Of a DNA stretch of 18,322 nt, positions 1 through 7,378 are shown in pieces (position 1 is the stretch's first letter; each line of letters begins with the position of its first letter). The DNA is from Bacteroidales bacterium (GTDB lineage: Bacteria > Bacteroidota > Bacteroidia > Bacteroidales > WCHB1-69): contig JAIROC010000426.1 of assembly GCA_031257735.1 (NCBI GenBank), forward strand, positions 1 to 18,322, in the 5' to 3' direction. Below the pieces are notes generated by a model. It was not told the DNA's origin, searched no databases, and was given only the letters and a program-made list of their open reading frames with translations. Both the position numbers and the translations under genes were made by a program.

Positions 1-130
1 GAAGCACCCGTAAGAGCAGCGGAGCTAATCCCTACCCAAAGAACGCATTGATTGTTAGGGATTGCTTCAGTCGTGCCTCCTTCGCAATGACGGCGGATTG
101 ATTGCTGTTTCTGACATTATAGACAGACAC
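1..130. repeat. Family A fold-back repeat, right part (left end outside window)
   Basis: Positions 1-92 align without gaps to 13587-13678, with 88 of 92 bases the same by eye count. The copy ends in GACAGACAC at 122-130, the end shared with the copies at 2598-2706, 12948-13047 and 13532-13739. It is followed by TAATTA (131-136), which matches the target-site duplication seen at the 13532 copy. The left end lies outside the window. No coding potential was seen. Confidence 0.8.
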
Positions 131-303
131 TAATTAGCTACGCTGCTCTTACGGTCATAATTACCTACGGCGTTCTTCGCTACGGGTCTGTTCATTGCCC
201 GTAGGACATTCATATCAATAGAATAGGCGATTAAATACATTATAGAACTCCGTATGGAGTTCCATTGTACGTCAGCTCATTTTCACCCGTAAGAGCAGCG
301 GAG
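131..303. repeat. Mosaic of short repeat fragments left of xseB
   Basis: There is no gene here. Positions 137-157 are an inverted partial copy of the segment CCGTAAGAGCAGCGGAGCT, which also occurs at 8-26, 288-306 and, with one change, 13594-13612. The stretch from about 163 (ACCTACGGCGTTCTTCGCTA) resembles 12960-12990, inside another family A copy. Positions 268-283 (GTACGTCAGCTCATTT) match the right end of the family B element at 13748-13841. A small perfect hairpin, GAACTCC-GTAT-GGAGTTC, lies at 245-262. Its stem has no T-run on either side, so it is not a convincing terminator. Confidence 0.65.
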
Positions 304-516
304 CTAATTTTCAATTTTCAATTGATTAAGTTCTTCGAGGATTTTATTTACTTCTTCTTCTGTACTTGTTAATTTTGATTTACAGATTTTGATAAGTTGT
401 GATGCTCTTTTGACTTTTTCGGAGAGTTCATCAACAGATATTGTTCCCTGTTCGATTTCCGAAACTATCTTTTGAAGTTCTTCAAATGCTTCTGTATAAG
501 TTAATTTATCGTTCAT
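304..516 (-). CDS. xseB: Exodeoxyribonuclease VII small subunit
   Basis: This 70-residue acidic helical protein matches the XseB family in length and pattern: LTYTEAFEELQKIVSEIEQG, then SVDELSEKVKRASQLIKICK, then a coiled-coil tail. Several small subunits bind XseA to form exonuclease VII, a cytoplasmic enzyme that degrades single-stranded DNA from both ends without ATP and acts in repair. Its ATG (516-514) overlaps the xseA stop as ATGA, so the two are probably translationally coupled and transcribed leftwards together. The last codons (QLKIEN) and the TAG stop lie in sequence that recurs elsewhere: the TTTTCAATTTTCAATT stretch is also seen near 13841-13860, and the segment at 288-306 is a repeat. 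The C-terminus may therefore have been replaced by repeat sequence. The call itself is secure. Confidence 0.93.
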   Translation of the reverse strand: MNDKLTYTEAFEELQKIVSEIEQGTISVDELSEKVKRASQLIKICKSKLTSTEEEVNKILEELNQLKIEN

Positions 517-1850
517 TTTTTATTACTTTTATGTGTTGAATTGACAGCGCTAACAATATTCCCATGATGTACAACAGTATTGAGAATATCTCCATTTTTA
601 ATTTGTGATATATTTGTAACCGATTTACCGTTCAATAATGTAATACTGTATCCTCTTTTGAGTACATTTGCAGGGCTCATGTTTTCCACATTTTTTTCTA
701 TGTTATTAATTTCTATCGAAGTATTTTTTGTCTTTAGCAAACTTTGTAATTGTAATTTTTCTTTCAATTGGGCAATCAGGATATTTTTCATACTACAAAA
801 TACGCCTACACTCTTAATAATATTTTGTTTGCTTGCTTTGATTTCGTTATTATTTGAAATCAGGATATTATCTGTCGATAGAGAAAACAATTTTATTTCC
901 GACGCCAATTTCATTTTCTCTCCATTCAGTTGTCGTATTGCCCATTCGGATATTTTTTTTTCTGCATTTTGGACAGGAATTGTAAAGTTATGAAACTTTT
1001 GCAGCAAATATTCTGCAAGTTTTGTCGGTGTGATTACATTTGTATATGCGATCATTTCTGTAACTGTTTCATTCGTAGCATGTCCAATGCCTGTAATCAC
1101 AGGAAGCGGAAACATTGCAACTGCTTTTGACAGTTGGTAATTGTTAAAACACGAAAGCCCAATATCTCCGCCACCTCCACGTATAATTGCAACAACATCA
1201 AAATGATGTCTAACTTTTTTTATTCTCTCTAACTGTTTGATAATACTTTGAACAGCATAATCCCCTTGCAGAACAGACGGAAATAAATAGCAGAAAAACT
1301 TGTATTTCCATGAATTTGTTTCAATCACTTTGATAAAATCGGCATATCCCTTACTTGTTTCAACGGAAATGATAGCAATACGTTGAGGCAACAAAGGCAA
1401 ATGAAGCGTTTTATTTTTATTGAAGATACCTTCATTTTTAAGTTGATATATTGTATCTTGTTTTTCGCGTTCGAGGTCCCCCAACGTATAACTTGGGTCA
1501 ATATCCATTATCCACAGTGATAAACCGTGAGCAGGATCGAAAGTTATCTTTGCCAAAAACAGAATTTTGATGCCGTCTTTCAGTGGTTCATGCAGGGTAT
1601 TAATAAATTTACTGTTTATCCTTTGATAATCATCTTTCCAGATATAGGATTTTAGTTGAGCAATTACTTTTCCGTCTTGTTTTTCGACGAGTTCAGGATA
1701 ACAATGTCCTGAATATTTATAAAAATTCAGTTTACTCATTTCAGCTTTCACCCAAAACGAACTCTGATACCTTTGTTCTAAGGTCTTATGAATGCTCTTG
1801 CTTACTTCAAGCAGAGAAAATACTTTTTTGTCATCTATTTTTTCGGACAT
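513..1850 (-). CDS. xseA: Exodeoxyribonuclease VII large subunit
   Basis: XseA is the catalytic subunit of exonuclease VII. Residues about 10-110 form the OB-fold DNA-binding domain (SSFWVKAEMSKLNF..SGHCYPELVEK), followed by the exonuclease domain and a coiled-coil region. Visible motifs are LPQRIAIISVETSKGYADF (Asp171), VAIIRGGGGD (Arg224) and GIGHATNETV (His257). From memory, the E. coli catalytic residues are D155, R205, H238 and D241. The R-H and H-D spacings match here (33 and 3), but the last position is Asn260 instead of Asp. I chose ATG at 1850 (445 residues) over an in-frame TTG at 1865 that adds only five residues. The stop overlaps the xseB start. The upstream 182-residue gene ends 33 bp before this ATG, so the three genes may form one transcript. 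Confidence 0.94.
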   Translation of the reverse strand: MSEKIDDKKVFSLLEVSKSIHKTLEQRYQSSFWVKAEMSKLNFYKYSGHCYPELVEKQDGKVIAQLKSYIWKDDYQRINSKFINTLHEPLKDGIKILFLAKITFDPAHGLSLWIMDIDPSYTLGDLEREKQDTIYQLKNEGIFNKNKTLHLPLLPQRIAIISVETSKGYADFIKVIETNSWKYKFFCYLFPSVLQGDYAVQSIIKQLERIKKVRHHFDVVAIIRGGGGDIGLSCFNNYQLSKAVAMFPLPVITGIGHATNETVTEMIAYTNVITPTKLAEYLLQKFHNFTIPVQNAEKKISEWAIRQLNGEKMKLASEIKLFSLSTDNILISNNNEIKASKQNIIKSVGVFCSMKNILIAQLKEKLQLQSLLKTKNTSIEINNIEKNVENMSPANVLKRGYSITLLNGKSVTNISQIKNGDILNTVVHHGNIVSAVNSTHKSNKK

Positions 1851-1883
1851 TATTTTGTTGTTCAATGTTTTTCAATCGACATT

Positions 1884-2432
1884 TTAATCTTCTTTTTTAG
1901 CTGTACCTACAAAATAATCATTCTTATCTTTGAAAAGCAGGTTAAAGGTCGTCAATGAACCATAGATACCTGTGATATACTTCTGAATATTAATTTTATC
2001 TTGTTCGCTCAAATCTTTATGACTGTTGATATTTTGTTCCAATACCCGCAACTTATCCCTAATCATTACGATTTTGTGGAAAAGGACGTCAACAGGTATT
2101 TCTTTTGGTTGCGAAGAATTACCGGGTTTTAATACCAAAGTACCGCCAACCCATTTATCAGCTATTTCAACATTTTCGCCAAGTTTGTCATAACCTTCTA
2201 ATATGTTTGTTAATACCTCAGTAACTTCATTCAATGTCAATTTAGGTTCTTCATCTTCTACTTCTTCAAGAACTGTTATCTCTTTCCAGAAATTAATCTT
2301 GCTAAAACTCATTTTTCCTCCTCTTTCAAAAATGATTTCATAACCATTAAGTGAAGTTTTATAGATGATTCCTTCTCCGAATCTATCATGTTCAACTCTT
2401 GTTCCTACTCCTAATTCAATATTATCTTCCAT
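1884..2432 (-). CDS. Conserved hypothetical protein with PcrA/UvrD-like N-terminal module
   Basis: This protein has 182 residues. Residues 8-45 (LGVGTRVEHDRFGEGIIYK, then a YEIIFERGGKMSF strand) match the small Tudor-like module at the C-terminus of PcrA/UvrD helicases, which has the pattern GxxVxHxxFGxGxV and in PcrA contacts RNA polymerase. The rest has an acidic linker (about 56-64) and a helical region with VDVLFHKIVMIRDKLRVLEQ and YGSLTTFNLLF, which I recognise only as a Bacteroidetes-type conserved protein of unknown function. I chose ATG at 2432 because a TATCTTTG promoter element (2469-2476) lies inside the longer reading that starts at 2480. It is upstream of xseA-xseB in the same direction and may be co-transcribed. 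A role in transcription or repair is only inference. Confidence 0.8.
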   Translation of the reverse strand: MEDNIELGVGTRVEHDRFGEGIIYKTSLNGYEIIFERGGKMSFSKINFWKEITVLEEVEDEEPKLTLNEVTEVLTNILEGYDKLGENVEIADKWVGGTLVLKPGNSSQPKEIPVDVLFHKIVMIRDKLRVLEQNINSHKDLSEQDKINIQKYITGIYGSLTTFNLLFKDKNDYFVGTAKKED

Positions 2433-2468
2433 AAAAATAATTATCTGTTGTTTTTTTATTTGATGTTG

Positions 2469-2476
2469 CAAAGATA
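2469..2476 (-). promoter_or_regulatory. Bacteroidetes -7 element (TATCTTTG) for the 182-aa gene
   Basis: On the minus strand the sequence is TATCTTTG, which fits TAnnTTTG. It lies 37 bp upstream of the ATG at 2432. I see no good -33 TTTG at 19-21 bp, so this is a half-site assignment. It is useful because it argues against a start at 2480. Confidence 0.5.
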
Positions 2477-2597
2477 GCATTAATTTTCCAAATTATACAC
2501 AGATGAATAAAATTTGATTGTTTAAGCGGAGGTTTAGACAAGGTGAATATTTCTTATATTCAGAATATTGATTTTGATGGGGCGGAAACTCTAAATA

Positions 2598-2706
2598 GTG
2601 TCTGTCTATAAAGTACAAATAGGGTTGTTTCAAAAGCGTTCCCCGCAATGACGGCGTTGTTTGGATGGCATTGATGATTACTTTCTTATACTTTATAGAC
2701 AGACAC
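2598..2706. repeat. Family A fold-back repeat (109 bp) with TAAATA target duplication
   Basis: The terminal inverted repeats are perfect over 18 bp: GTGTCTGTCTATAAAGTA at 2598-2615 and TACTTTATAGACAGACAC at 2689-2706. Direct repeats TAAATA flank it at 2592-2597 and 2707-2712. The interior at about 2618-2646 (AATAGGGTTG..CCCCGC) is an inverted match to the right arm of the 13532-13739 copy. It has no coding capacity, so it is MITE-like. It lies downstream of the endonuclease gene, and read as RNA it would fold at its ends. The remaining bases up to 2808 show nothing I recognise. Confidence 0.85.
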
Positions 2707-2808
2707 TAAATATACAAAAACAAATTGACCATTAGATATGATACTATCTACTTCATTGTTAATTTTCAGAATATTTTCTGACTATCAATTAAATTTCTTC
2801 ATACTATA

Positions 2809-4491
2809 TTATTCTCCCAACCATTTCAATGCTTCTGTTGTAATTCTCTGATACCATACTTTTTCATCTTCACTTGTCGCAGCAATTTCATTGGAACATT
2901 CAAAGAAATGCTTTATTTGCTGAGGTTGCGGCGTATATGCGGTTTTATACGAATCTGTTATCATCTTTTGAAAAATATTCAAAGGCAAAGGAACGATTGT
3001 AGAAACTCCACCATAATAGCTGATATTCATTTTATGAAGCGCATAGAAATGAGCGATGCAGGCTTCGTTTATATCAGGTGCAATAAATAAACAATAAGAA
3101 GGTTTGTTTGTCTCTTTCTTCAATTTGGCAAGATGTCGAGCCACAGATTCTCCTTCCATTTCGTATTGACGTTGCCCTGTTTGCATGGTTACTTCTACAG
3201 TTAATCCAAAATCACCGTAATCGCAAACAATGTCTGCCATGTTACCTTGTGCAGTGGACATCGGATTTCCGAAATCATCAAACTTCAGGTTTGGTGTTAC
3301 TTGTCCGCCATTCAACATAGTCATTGCTCTCCATGTATTCCATTCCAATACCAAAGGTGCATCGTACAATAATTTATCAGCAATTTGATTGAATGTTTCA
3401 TTTATTTCATTGTACAAAGAATAGTTGTCCTTAATAACCGATACCTGTTCAGCAATAATATTGTCTTTTCGTTTGGCAGTTTCATCGTAGAGAATGTCTT
3501 TTAACTCTGACATTGAAAGCGCTGTGTCAATTTTGATGTAAGGAAATTCGTCTTGAATTTTAGCTGACAGCAAATCTTTGTCGTCTATAAACAATTGAGG
3601 CAATTCATGATTTGCCAAATATTCCAGATAACGTTTTTCATCATCAATAAAAGAAGGTTCTCTATCTGTATTTTTTAAAAAATAATTAACTTCCTGAATC
3701 TTTTCCGACGCAATAGATATGGATTTTCCAACATGAGAAATATTTACCATCCCTGTTGCCCGCAAATACCTCAATAGTGCATCGGTATAATCACGCATAT
3801 TGTTTATTTTTGTTTGCAGGAAGTTTGTAAGTGAAGTATTATTGCTTTCTCGCGTTTGTGTATTGCCTGATATAATTTCTGTGTTATAAATAATTTTCAA
3901 TTCTTCTGTTAGATATTCGTTTTTGAACGATTTATAGTTTTGTTTGGTTTGCACTTTTGTCATTCGGAAATGTTCTATTTTCGCGACAATGCTGTCAAAC
4001 AGTCTGTAATCAACCAATTGTAACCCGAATATCATCAACTCATCAAATTTCAATGTTCCGAAATGATGTATTAGTCGAAAAATTTCAAGATAAGGTTTTA
4101 CCCAAAATGCAACGGCTTTGTCTGTTGGTTTGTGATAGGGCGACGGCAATTGAAATTTCAATAATTGTCGTAAAAAAATTTCTTCTTTCCGTTTAGTTTG
4201 TATCAATTCCTGTCCTGCGGAAGTTAAACCAATTACGGGCGATAAAGTTACAAATCCCAGCGCTTTGGGCGCTCTGTTTATACGGTCTCTTGCACTAAAT
4301 GCGGGATCGTTTACGCCTTCACCATTAAAGAAATTTTCTTCCCGCAGAAGTTGCATAAATGCTGTTTGCGTTTGGGTATTCCATTTATTGCCTGCAAAAT
4401 GGGTATTCAACAACTCAATTTCAGGAATCATCCGAAACGGCGTTCTCGGAGAAGTTGTGATAAACAATATTTTACTACCTATGCGTGCCAT
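2809..4491 (-). CDS. Type IIS restriction endonuclease, AlwI/BspD6I family
   Basis: This protein has 560 residues, close to the family size (about 550-610). The N-terminal part resembles the recognition half of AlwI/BstNBI/BspD6I enzymes: FITTSPRTPFRMIPEIELL, then FSARDRINRAPKALGFV, then FLRQLLKFQLPSPYH. The C-terminal nuclease core shows ADIVCDYGDFGLTVEVT and EMEGESVARH. Asp420, Glu433, Glu446 and His453 have the same spacing I recall for the catalytic site of N.BspD6I (D-x12-E-x12-E-x6-H). LFIAPDIN follows, also typical. Known members cut at GGATC or GAGTC a few bases away, and some are single-strand nickases needing a second small subunit. The ATG at 4491 lies 2 bp after the methyltransferase stop. 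The TTG at 4497 is less likely. No second-subunit gene lies beside it. The family call is firm; the site is not known. Confidence 0.9.
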   Translation of the reverse strand: MARIGSKILFITTSPRTPFRMIPEIELLNTHFAGNKWNTQTQTAFMQLLREENFFNGEGVNDPAFSARDRINRAPKALGFVTLSPVIGLTSAGQELIQTKRKEEIFLRQLLKFQLPSPYHKPTDKAVAFWVKPYLEIFRLIHHFGTLKFDELMIFGLQLVDYRLFDSIVAKIEHFRMTKVQTKQNYKSFKNEYLTEELKIIYNTEIISGNTQTRESNNTSLTNFLQTKINNMRDYTDALLRYLRATGMVNISHVGKSISIASEKIQEVNYFLKNTDREPSFIDDEKRYLEYLANHELPQLFIDDKDLLSAKIQDEFPYIKIDTALSMSELKDILYDETAKRKDNIIAEQVSVIKDNYSLYNEINETFNQIADKLLYDAPLVLEWNTWRAMTMLNGGQVTPNLKFDDFGNPMSTAQGNMADIVCDYGDFGLTVEVTMQTGQRQYEMEGESVARHLAKLKKETNKPSYCLFIAPDINEACIAHFYALHKMNISYYGGVSTIVPLPLNIFQKMITDSYKTAYTPQPQQIKHFFECSNEIAATSEDEKVWYQRITTEALKWLGE

Positions 4492-4493
4492 AA

Positions 4494-5399
4494 TCAATAT
4501 GCCATTACATATTTTAATTGTTCGGAGAAAAGTGTTTTATGATTTGTTTCGTAATTGGCGACTAATATATGAATCGCTTTTGATTTGAACCTGTTACGGA
4601 TATTGACAGAATAATTTTTTGCATATTCGCTAATGATCATGTTTCCGTATAATTTTTCTGTTAGTGGTGTTCTGCCAATTACAAGCAACGCTTTGCATTT
4701 TAGATTTTTAAAATTTTCCGCAAGACTAACATGACAGTTGTCGTCAAAACCATCTTTGTATTCTTCATTTCCATAATCAGAAAAAATACAATCATAAGGA
4801 GGATCTAAAAACATGAAATCGTCAACCTTAACCATATCAAATATTTCTTTGTAATCTTTATTGTATATTTGAGTATTTGCCAATAGTTCACTATGTTTCT
4901 TTGTAACTAAGGAGGTATTTATATGAGAATATCTTCCAAAAGGAACATTAAATTCTCCTTTGGAATTGTAACGGATCATTCCTGAATACGCCGTTTTGTT
5001 GATAAAAAAATAGAGTAAGGCATCCGAATATTTTTTGTTGGACAAATTATTAAACATATCGCGAATACGATAGTATAGAACTTCATTTTTATCTTCAACT
5101 CGTTCGTTAGGTGTTTGGCGTTTCAATGCGTCAAATTGTTGGCGGTTGATTTCATATATTTTTTCAATCTCGTCAAGTTCAATACGCAATGTGTCATATT
5201 TATTTTTAACTTCTGAGTAAAAGTCCATTAATTTTGAATTGATATCATTGATAATTGCCTTTTTAGGTTCTAAATGGAAGTACAAAGCCCCCCCTCCAAA
5301 AAATGGCTCAATATATCTGCCTTTATATGACGGTATATGTTTTACAATTTGGAAAATTTCGTTGGATTTTCCTCCTCTGTATTTGATTAACGGTTTCAT
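4494..5399 (-). CDS. DNA adenine methyltransferase, D12 class (Dam-like)
   Basis: This 301-residue protein transfers a methyl group from S-adenosylmethionine to the N6 of adenine, protecting host DNA from the adjacent endonuclease. The N-terminal IKYRGGK (5-11) and IEPFFGGGALYF (30-41) form the SAM-binding motifs, NDIN (51-54) follows, and the catalytic motif IV is DPPY (199-202). This order is typical of the D12/Dam class (PF02086). Its ATG overlaps the stop of the broken regulator gene as ATGA, and its TGA lies 2 bp before the endonuclease ATG, so all three were one operon. It is the only methyltransferase here. One Dam-like enzyme could protect both strands if the endonuclease site contains GATC (as AlwI GGATC does), but not an asymmetric GAGTC site. 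That specificity is inference. Confidence 0.93.
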   Translation of the reverse strand: MKPLIKYRGGKSNEIFQIVKHIPSYKGRYIEPFFGGGALYFHLEPKKAIINDINSKLMDFYSEVKNKYDTLRIELDEIEKIYEINRQQFDALKRQTPNERVEDKNEVLYYRIRDMFNNLSNKKYSDALLYFFINKTAYSGMIRYNSKGEFNVPFGRYSHINTSLVTKKHSELLANTQIYNKDYKEIFDMVKVDDFMFLDPPYDCIFSDYGNEEYKDGFDDNCHVSLAENFKNLKCKALLVIGRTPLTEKLYGNMIISEYAKNYSVNIRNRFKSKAIHILVANYETNHKTLFSEQLKYVMAY

Positions 5400-5584
5400 T
5401 GTTGCATCGTTTTATATTCCTCAATATTTCCTGAAATAATATTTAAGGCTTTATCGGTTCGTTGTCCGCATTCTACTCGACTTAATATCGACGGATCAAC
5501 ATCAATCGTATGCGGGAATCACCCATAATGGCAATTGATAGTTTTTTTCCTCACTTCTCTCAATGTATTGCCTATATGTCTTAT
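5396..5584 (-). pseudogene. Broken XRE-family helix-turn-helix regulator of the R-M operon
   Basis: Reading leftwards from 5584, one frame gives RHIGNTLREVRKK. After the run of seven A (minus strand), a second frame gives NYQLPLWVIPAY. The first frame then resumes with IDVDPSILSRVECGQRTDKA and ends IEEYKTMQQ-stop. Joined, this is a typical XRE helix-turn-helix (LREVRKK..LPL..AAY.DIDPSILSRIE.GQR). The joins need one base gained in the A-run (7 to 8) and one extra G removed from TACGATTGATG. The expected start codon is ATA instead of ATG, at 5584-5582. The section between the HTH and the last residues is shorter than I expect for this family. The TGA overlaps the methyltransferase ATG (ATGA). 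Such regulators commonly precede a D12 methylase and an AlwI-type endonuclease in Bacteroidetes. A sequencing error could explain one shift, but hardly all the defects. Confidence 0.8.
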
Positions 5585-5614
5585 TTTGACGGAAATGTTT
5601 TTAATACTTTTTGG

Positions 5615-5644
5615 CAAAAGTACAACTAAAAATTGAATTGACAA
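5615..5644 (-). promoter_or_regulatory. Promoter of the R-M operon (TTG-N19-TACTTTTG)
   Basis: On the minus strand, TTG (5644-5642) is followed by 19 bases and TACTTTTG (5622-5615). This fits the Bacteroidetes consensus (-33 TTTG, -7 TAnnTTTG) in both sequence and spacing. Transcription should start near 5608, about 25 bp upstream of the lost regulator start. The promoter looks intact although the regulator is not, so the methylase and endonuclease may be expressed without their regulator. Confidence 0.7.
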
Positions 5645-5959
5645 GTTTCAGGACAAAAAAAGTTTCAACAATTTAATAACCTGCATTTGGGATAAGCATC
5701 ATCAAATATAGTATACACACCCTTCTCCCCCAGAAAAACAGTAGAAAGGTTTTTGATAGTTTTATATAAAGTACAAAATCAAGATAAGCAGGAGTGGTTT
5801 CTCTATACTTCGACAATGCATAACCTATTTGGGAGATGCATAATTTACAAGCATGTTATTTATTGATGATTATAAAATAAGGTATAGAAAAGTGTCGAAG
5901 TTAAACAATGTTGAAAAACAGTTTTCACACAGCCTTTCTTTCGATCTATCCTTTCTTTT
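5645..5959. other. Intergenic region, no gene recognised
   Basis: This 315-bp AT-rich gap lies between the R-M promoter and the end of the DUF4143 ATPase gene. The only structure I noticed is the pair CTTCGACA (about 5808-5815) and TGTCGAAG (about 5893-5900), a separated inverted repeat of unclear meaning. The plus-strand open frame starting at 5853 is short, runs into the antisense of the ATPase gene and resembles no protein. I see no clear terminator. Confidence 0.5.
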
Positions 5960-7153
5960 TCAGTACAAAAATCCAAACATCCACAAAGGAATTTTATTTT
6001 CATATCCGTACTCTATGTCATCGGCGGCAATATAGGCATTTTCAAGCAGATAAATTTGTCGTTTATTTTTAGTCTTTCCGCCAATTTCAAAAGTGTATTT
6101 TCCGTCTACGAGAAAATCACTTTTGTTGGAATATTCTACTTTGTGCCGATATTCTACTTGATTGAAAAAGAAAGTTTCCCGCACATTTCCTATATTTGTT
6201 CGATGACTTGACAAGGTATAAGCAAGGTTGGTATTTTCGAGAAAAATCTTATCGGGCTTTCGCAATTTAGCTGTGCCTGTACTGTTTTTGTACAAATGTT
6301 TTGTTAGATGTGTCTCTTGCAAATAGTATAAATAGGACACGAGTGTAGTGCGATTGATTCCAATATGTTCGCTTAATTTTTGCACATTGGGAATAAAAGG
6401 AGCAGACTCGGCAATAATTAACATCAATTGTTTCAATTTATGTATGTATGCAATATCGACCTTCCGAAGAAAAGGTAATTCGATTTCGAGAATTAAATTA
6501 ATCACTTCCTCCAATTGATTATAATACAAATCTCTAAACTCGAACGAAAAAGGATAGTAACCTGTTTCAAGATAATGATTAAAATATTGCAAGGGTTTTA
6601 TCTTCTGTGTGATTTCAGCTGAAATCTCTCGGTGATTTTCCAATATATGTGACAAGGAATAAACAGGAAAATTTTCCGATAAACTCATCATCAAATATTC
6701 CCGAAACGACAATCCTTGCATTTGATAAACCACAGCTCGCCGACTCAAATCCGCACGTGCATTTAAAATCTCCAACAAAGAAGATCCTGTGAAAACTATT
6801 TTCAAATCAGGATAATCGTCATACGCATTCTTTAATTCTTGAGACCAGTTCGGATATTTATGAACTTCGTCAAGGAAAAGATGTTTCCCTCCCTTTTTTA
6901 CAAAATCATCAACCAAATCAATCAAATGATGATTGGAAAACCAAATATTATCCAAACTCGCATATAAAGTTAAAGAGTCCTTAGAGAGAAAACGTTTTAT
7001 ATACTGTAACAGCAAAGTCGTTTTTCCAACCCCTCTTGCTCCGAGAATACCTATCAAACGATTTTCCCATCTAATATCATCCATGATGCTTCGAATAAAA
7101 TTAAGCGAAATATGCTGCGTCTTCCTGTATGATTTTTCAAATAATATATCCAT
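5960..7153 (-). CDS. Orphan AAA ATPase with DUF4143-type C-terminal domain
   Basis: This protein has 397 residues. The N-terminal AAA_14-type ATPase has Walker A GARGVGKT (38-45), Walker B HLFLDEVHKYP (Asp95, Glu96) and a sensor-like IVFTGSS (119-125). Then follow the LSFREYL segment, a winged-helix-like region near 270-300 and a C-terminal DUF4143-type domain. Its end, SDFLVDGKYTFEIGGK (Asp346, Glu356, Lys360), resembles a PD-(D/E)xK nuclease core with a widened E-x3-K. I chose ATG at 7153, not 7297, because the promoter at 7180-7208 falls inside the longer reading and residues before 7153 look like non-coding translation. These proteins are abundant in Bacteroidetes, often alone and of unknown function. 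DNA-related roles have been guessed. It is transcribed as a single gene. Confidence 0.87.
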   Translation of the reverse strand: MDILFEKSYRKTQHISLNFIRSIMDDIRWENRLIGILGARGVGKTTLLLQYIKRFLSKDSLTLYASLDNIWFSNHHLIDLVDDFVKKGGKHLFLDEVHKYPNWSQELKNAYDDYPDLKIVFTGSSLLEILNARADLSRRAVVYQMQGLSFREYLMMSLSENFPVYSLSHILENHREISAEITQKIKPLQYFNHYLETGYYPFSFEFRDLYYNQLEEVINLILEIELPFLRKVDIAYIHKLKQLMLIIAESAPFIPNVQKLSEHIGINRTTLVSYLYYLQETHLTKHLYKNSTGTAKLRKPDKIFLENTNLAYTLSSHRTNIGNVRETFFFNQVEYRHKVEYSNKSDFLVDGKYTFEIGGKTKNKRQIYLLENAYIAADDIEYGYENKIPLWMFGFLY

Positions 7154-7179
7154 CTCTTTATTTTGTTTATTACGGCGTA

Positions 7180-7208
7180 CAAAATTACATGTTTTTTGCT
7201 TACTGCAA
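7180..7208 (-). promoter_or_regulatory. Promoter of the DUF4143 ATPase gene (TTG-N18-TAATTTTG)
   Basis: On the minus strand, TTG (7208-7206) is followed by 18 bases and TAATTTTG (7187-7180), close to the Bacteroidetes consensus. It ends 26 bp upstream of ATG 7153, which fixes that start. Confidence 0.6.
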
Positions 7209-7378
7209 TAATCATTTCTGTATATTTTTCCACTTCTGTAACCAATAAAAAAACATTCCCTGCGTAAAAAAGGTTTGACTTTGTATAGCCATGTCAATTT
7301 ATTGCCCCATTAATTTATAATAACTCCCTACAGCCAATCCTATATTCTTTAGAACTTTATGTTTTTTTTCAAATGAAT

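Noticed and set aside
580..1130. Plus-strand frames inside xseA
   Set aside because: They are antisense shadows rich in Phe, Cys and Ile from A-rich coding sequence, with no family resemblance.
1851..1865. TTG start for xseA at 1865
   Set aside because: It adds five residues with no similarity to XseA; the ATG at 1850 is the better start.
2433..2480. Longer start for the 182-residue protein at 2480
   Set aside because: The -7 promoter element at 2469-2476 lies inside the extension, so the extra codons would be mostly untranscribed.
5853..6035. Small plus-strand gene before the DUF4143 ATPase stop
   Set aside because: Half of it is antisense to the ATPase gene, and the other half has no recognisable pattern or promoter.
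7154..7297. N-terminal extension of the DUF4143 ATPase to 7297
   Set aside because: A good promoter (7180-7208) lies within it, and the residues look like translated non-coding DNA.
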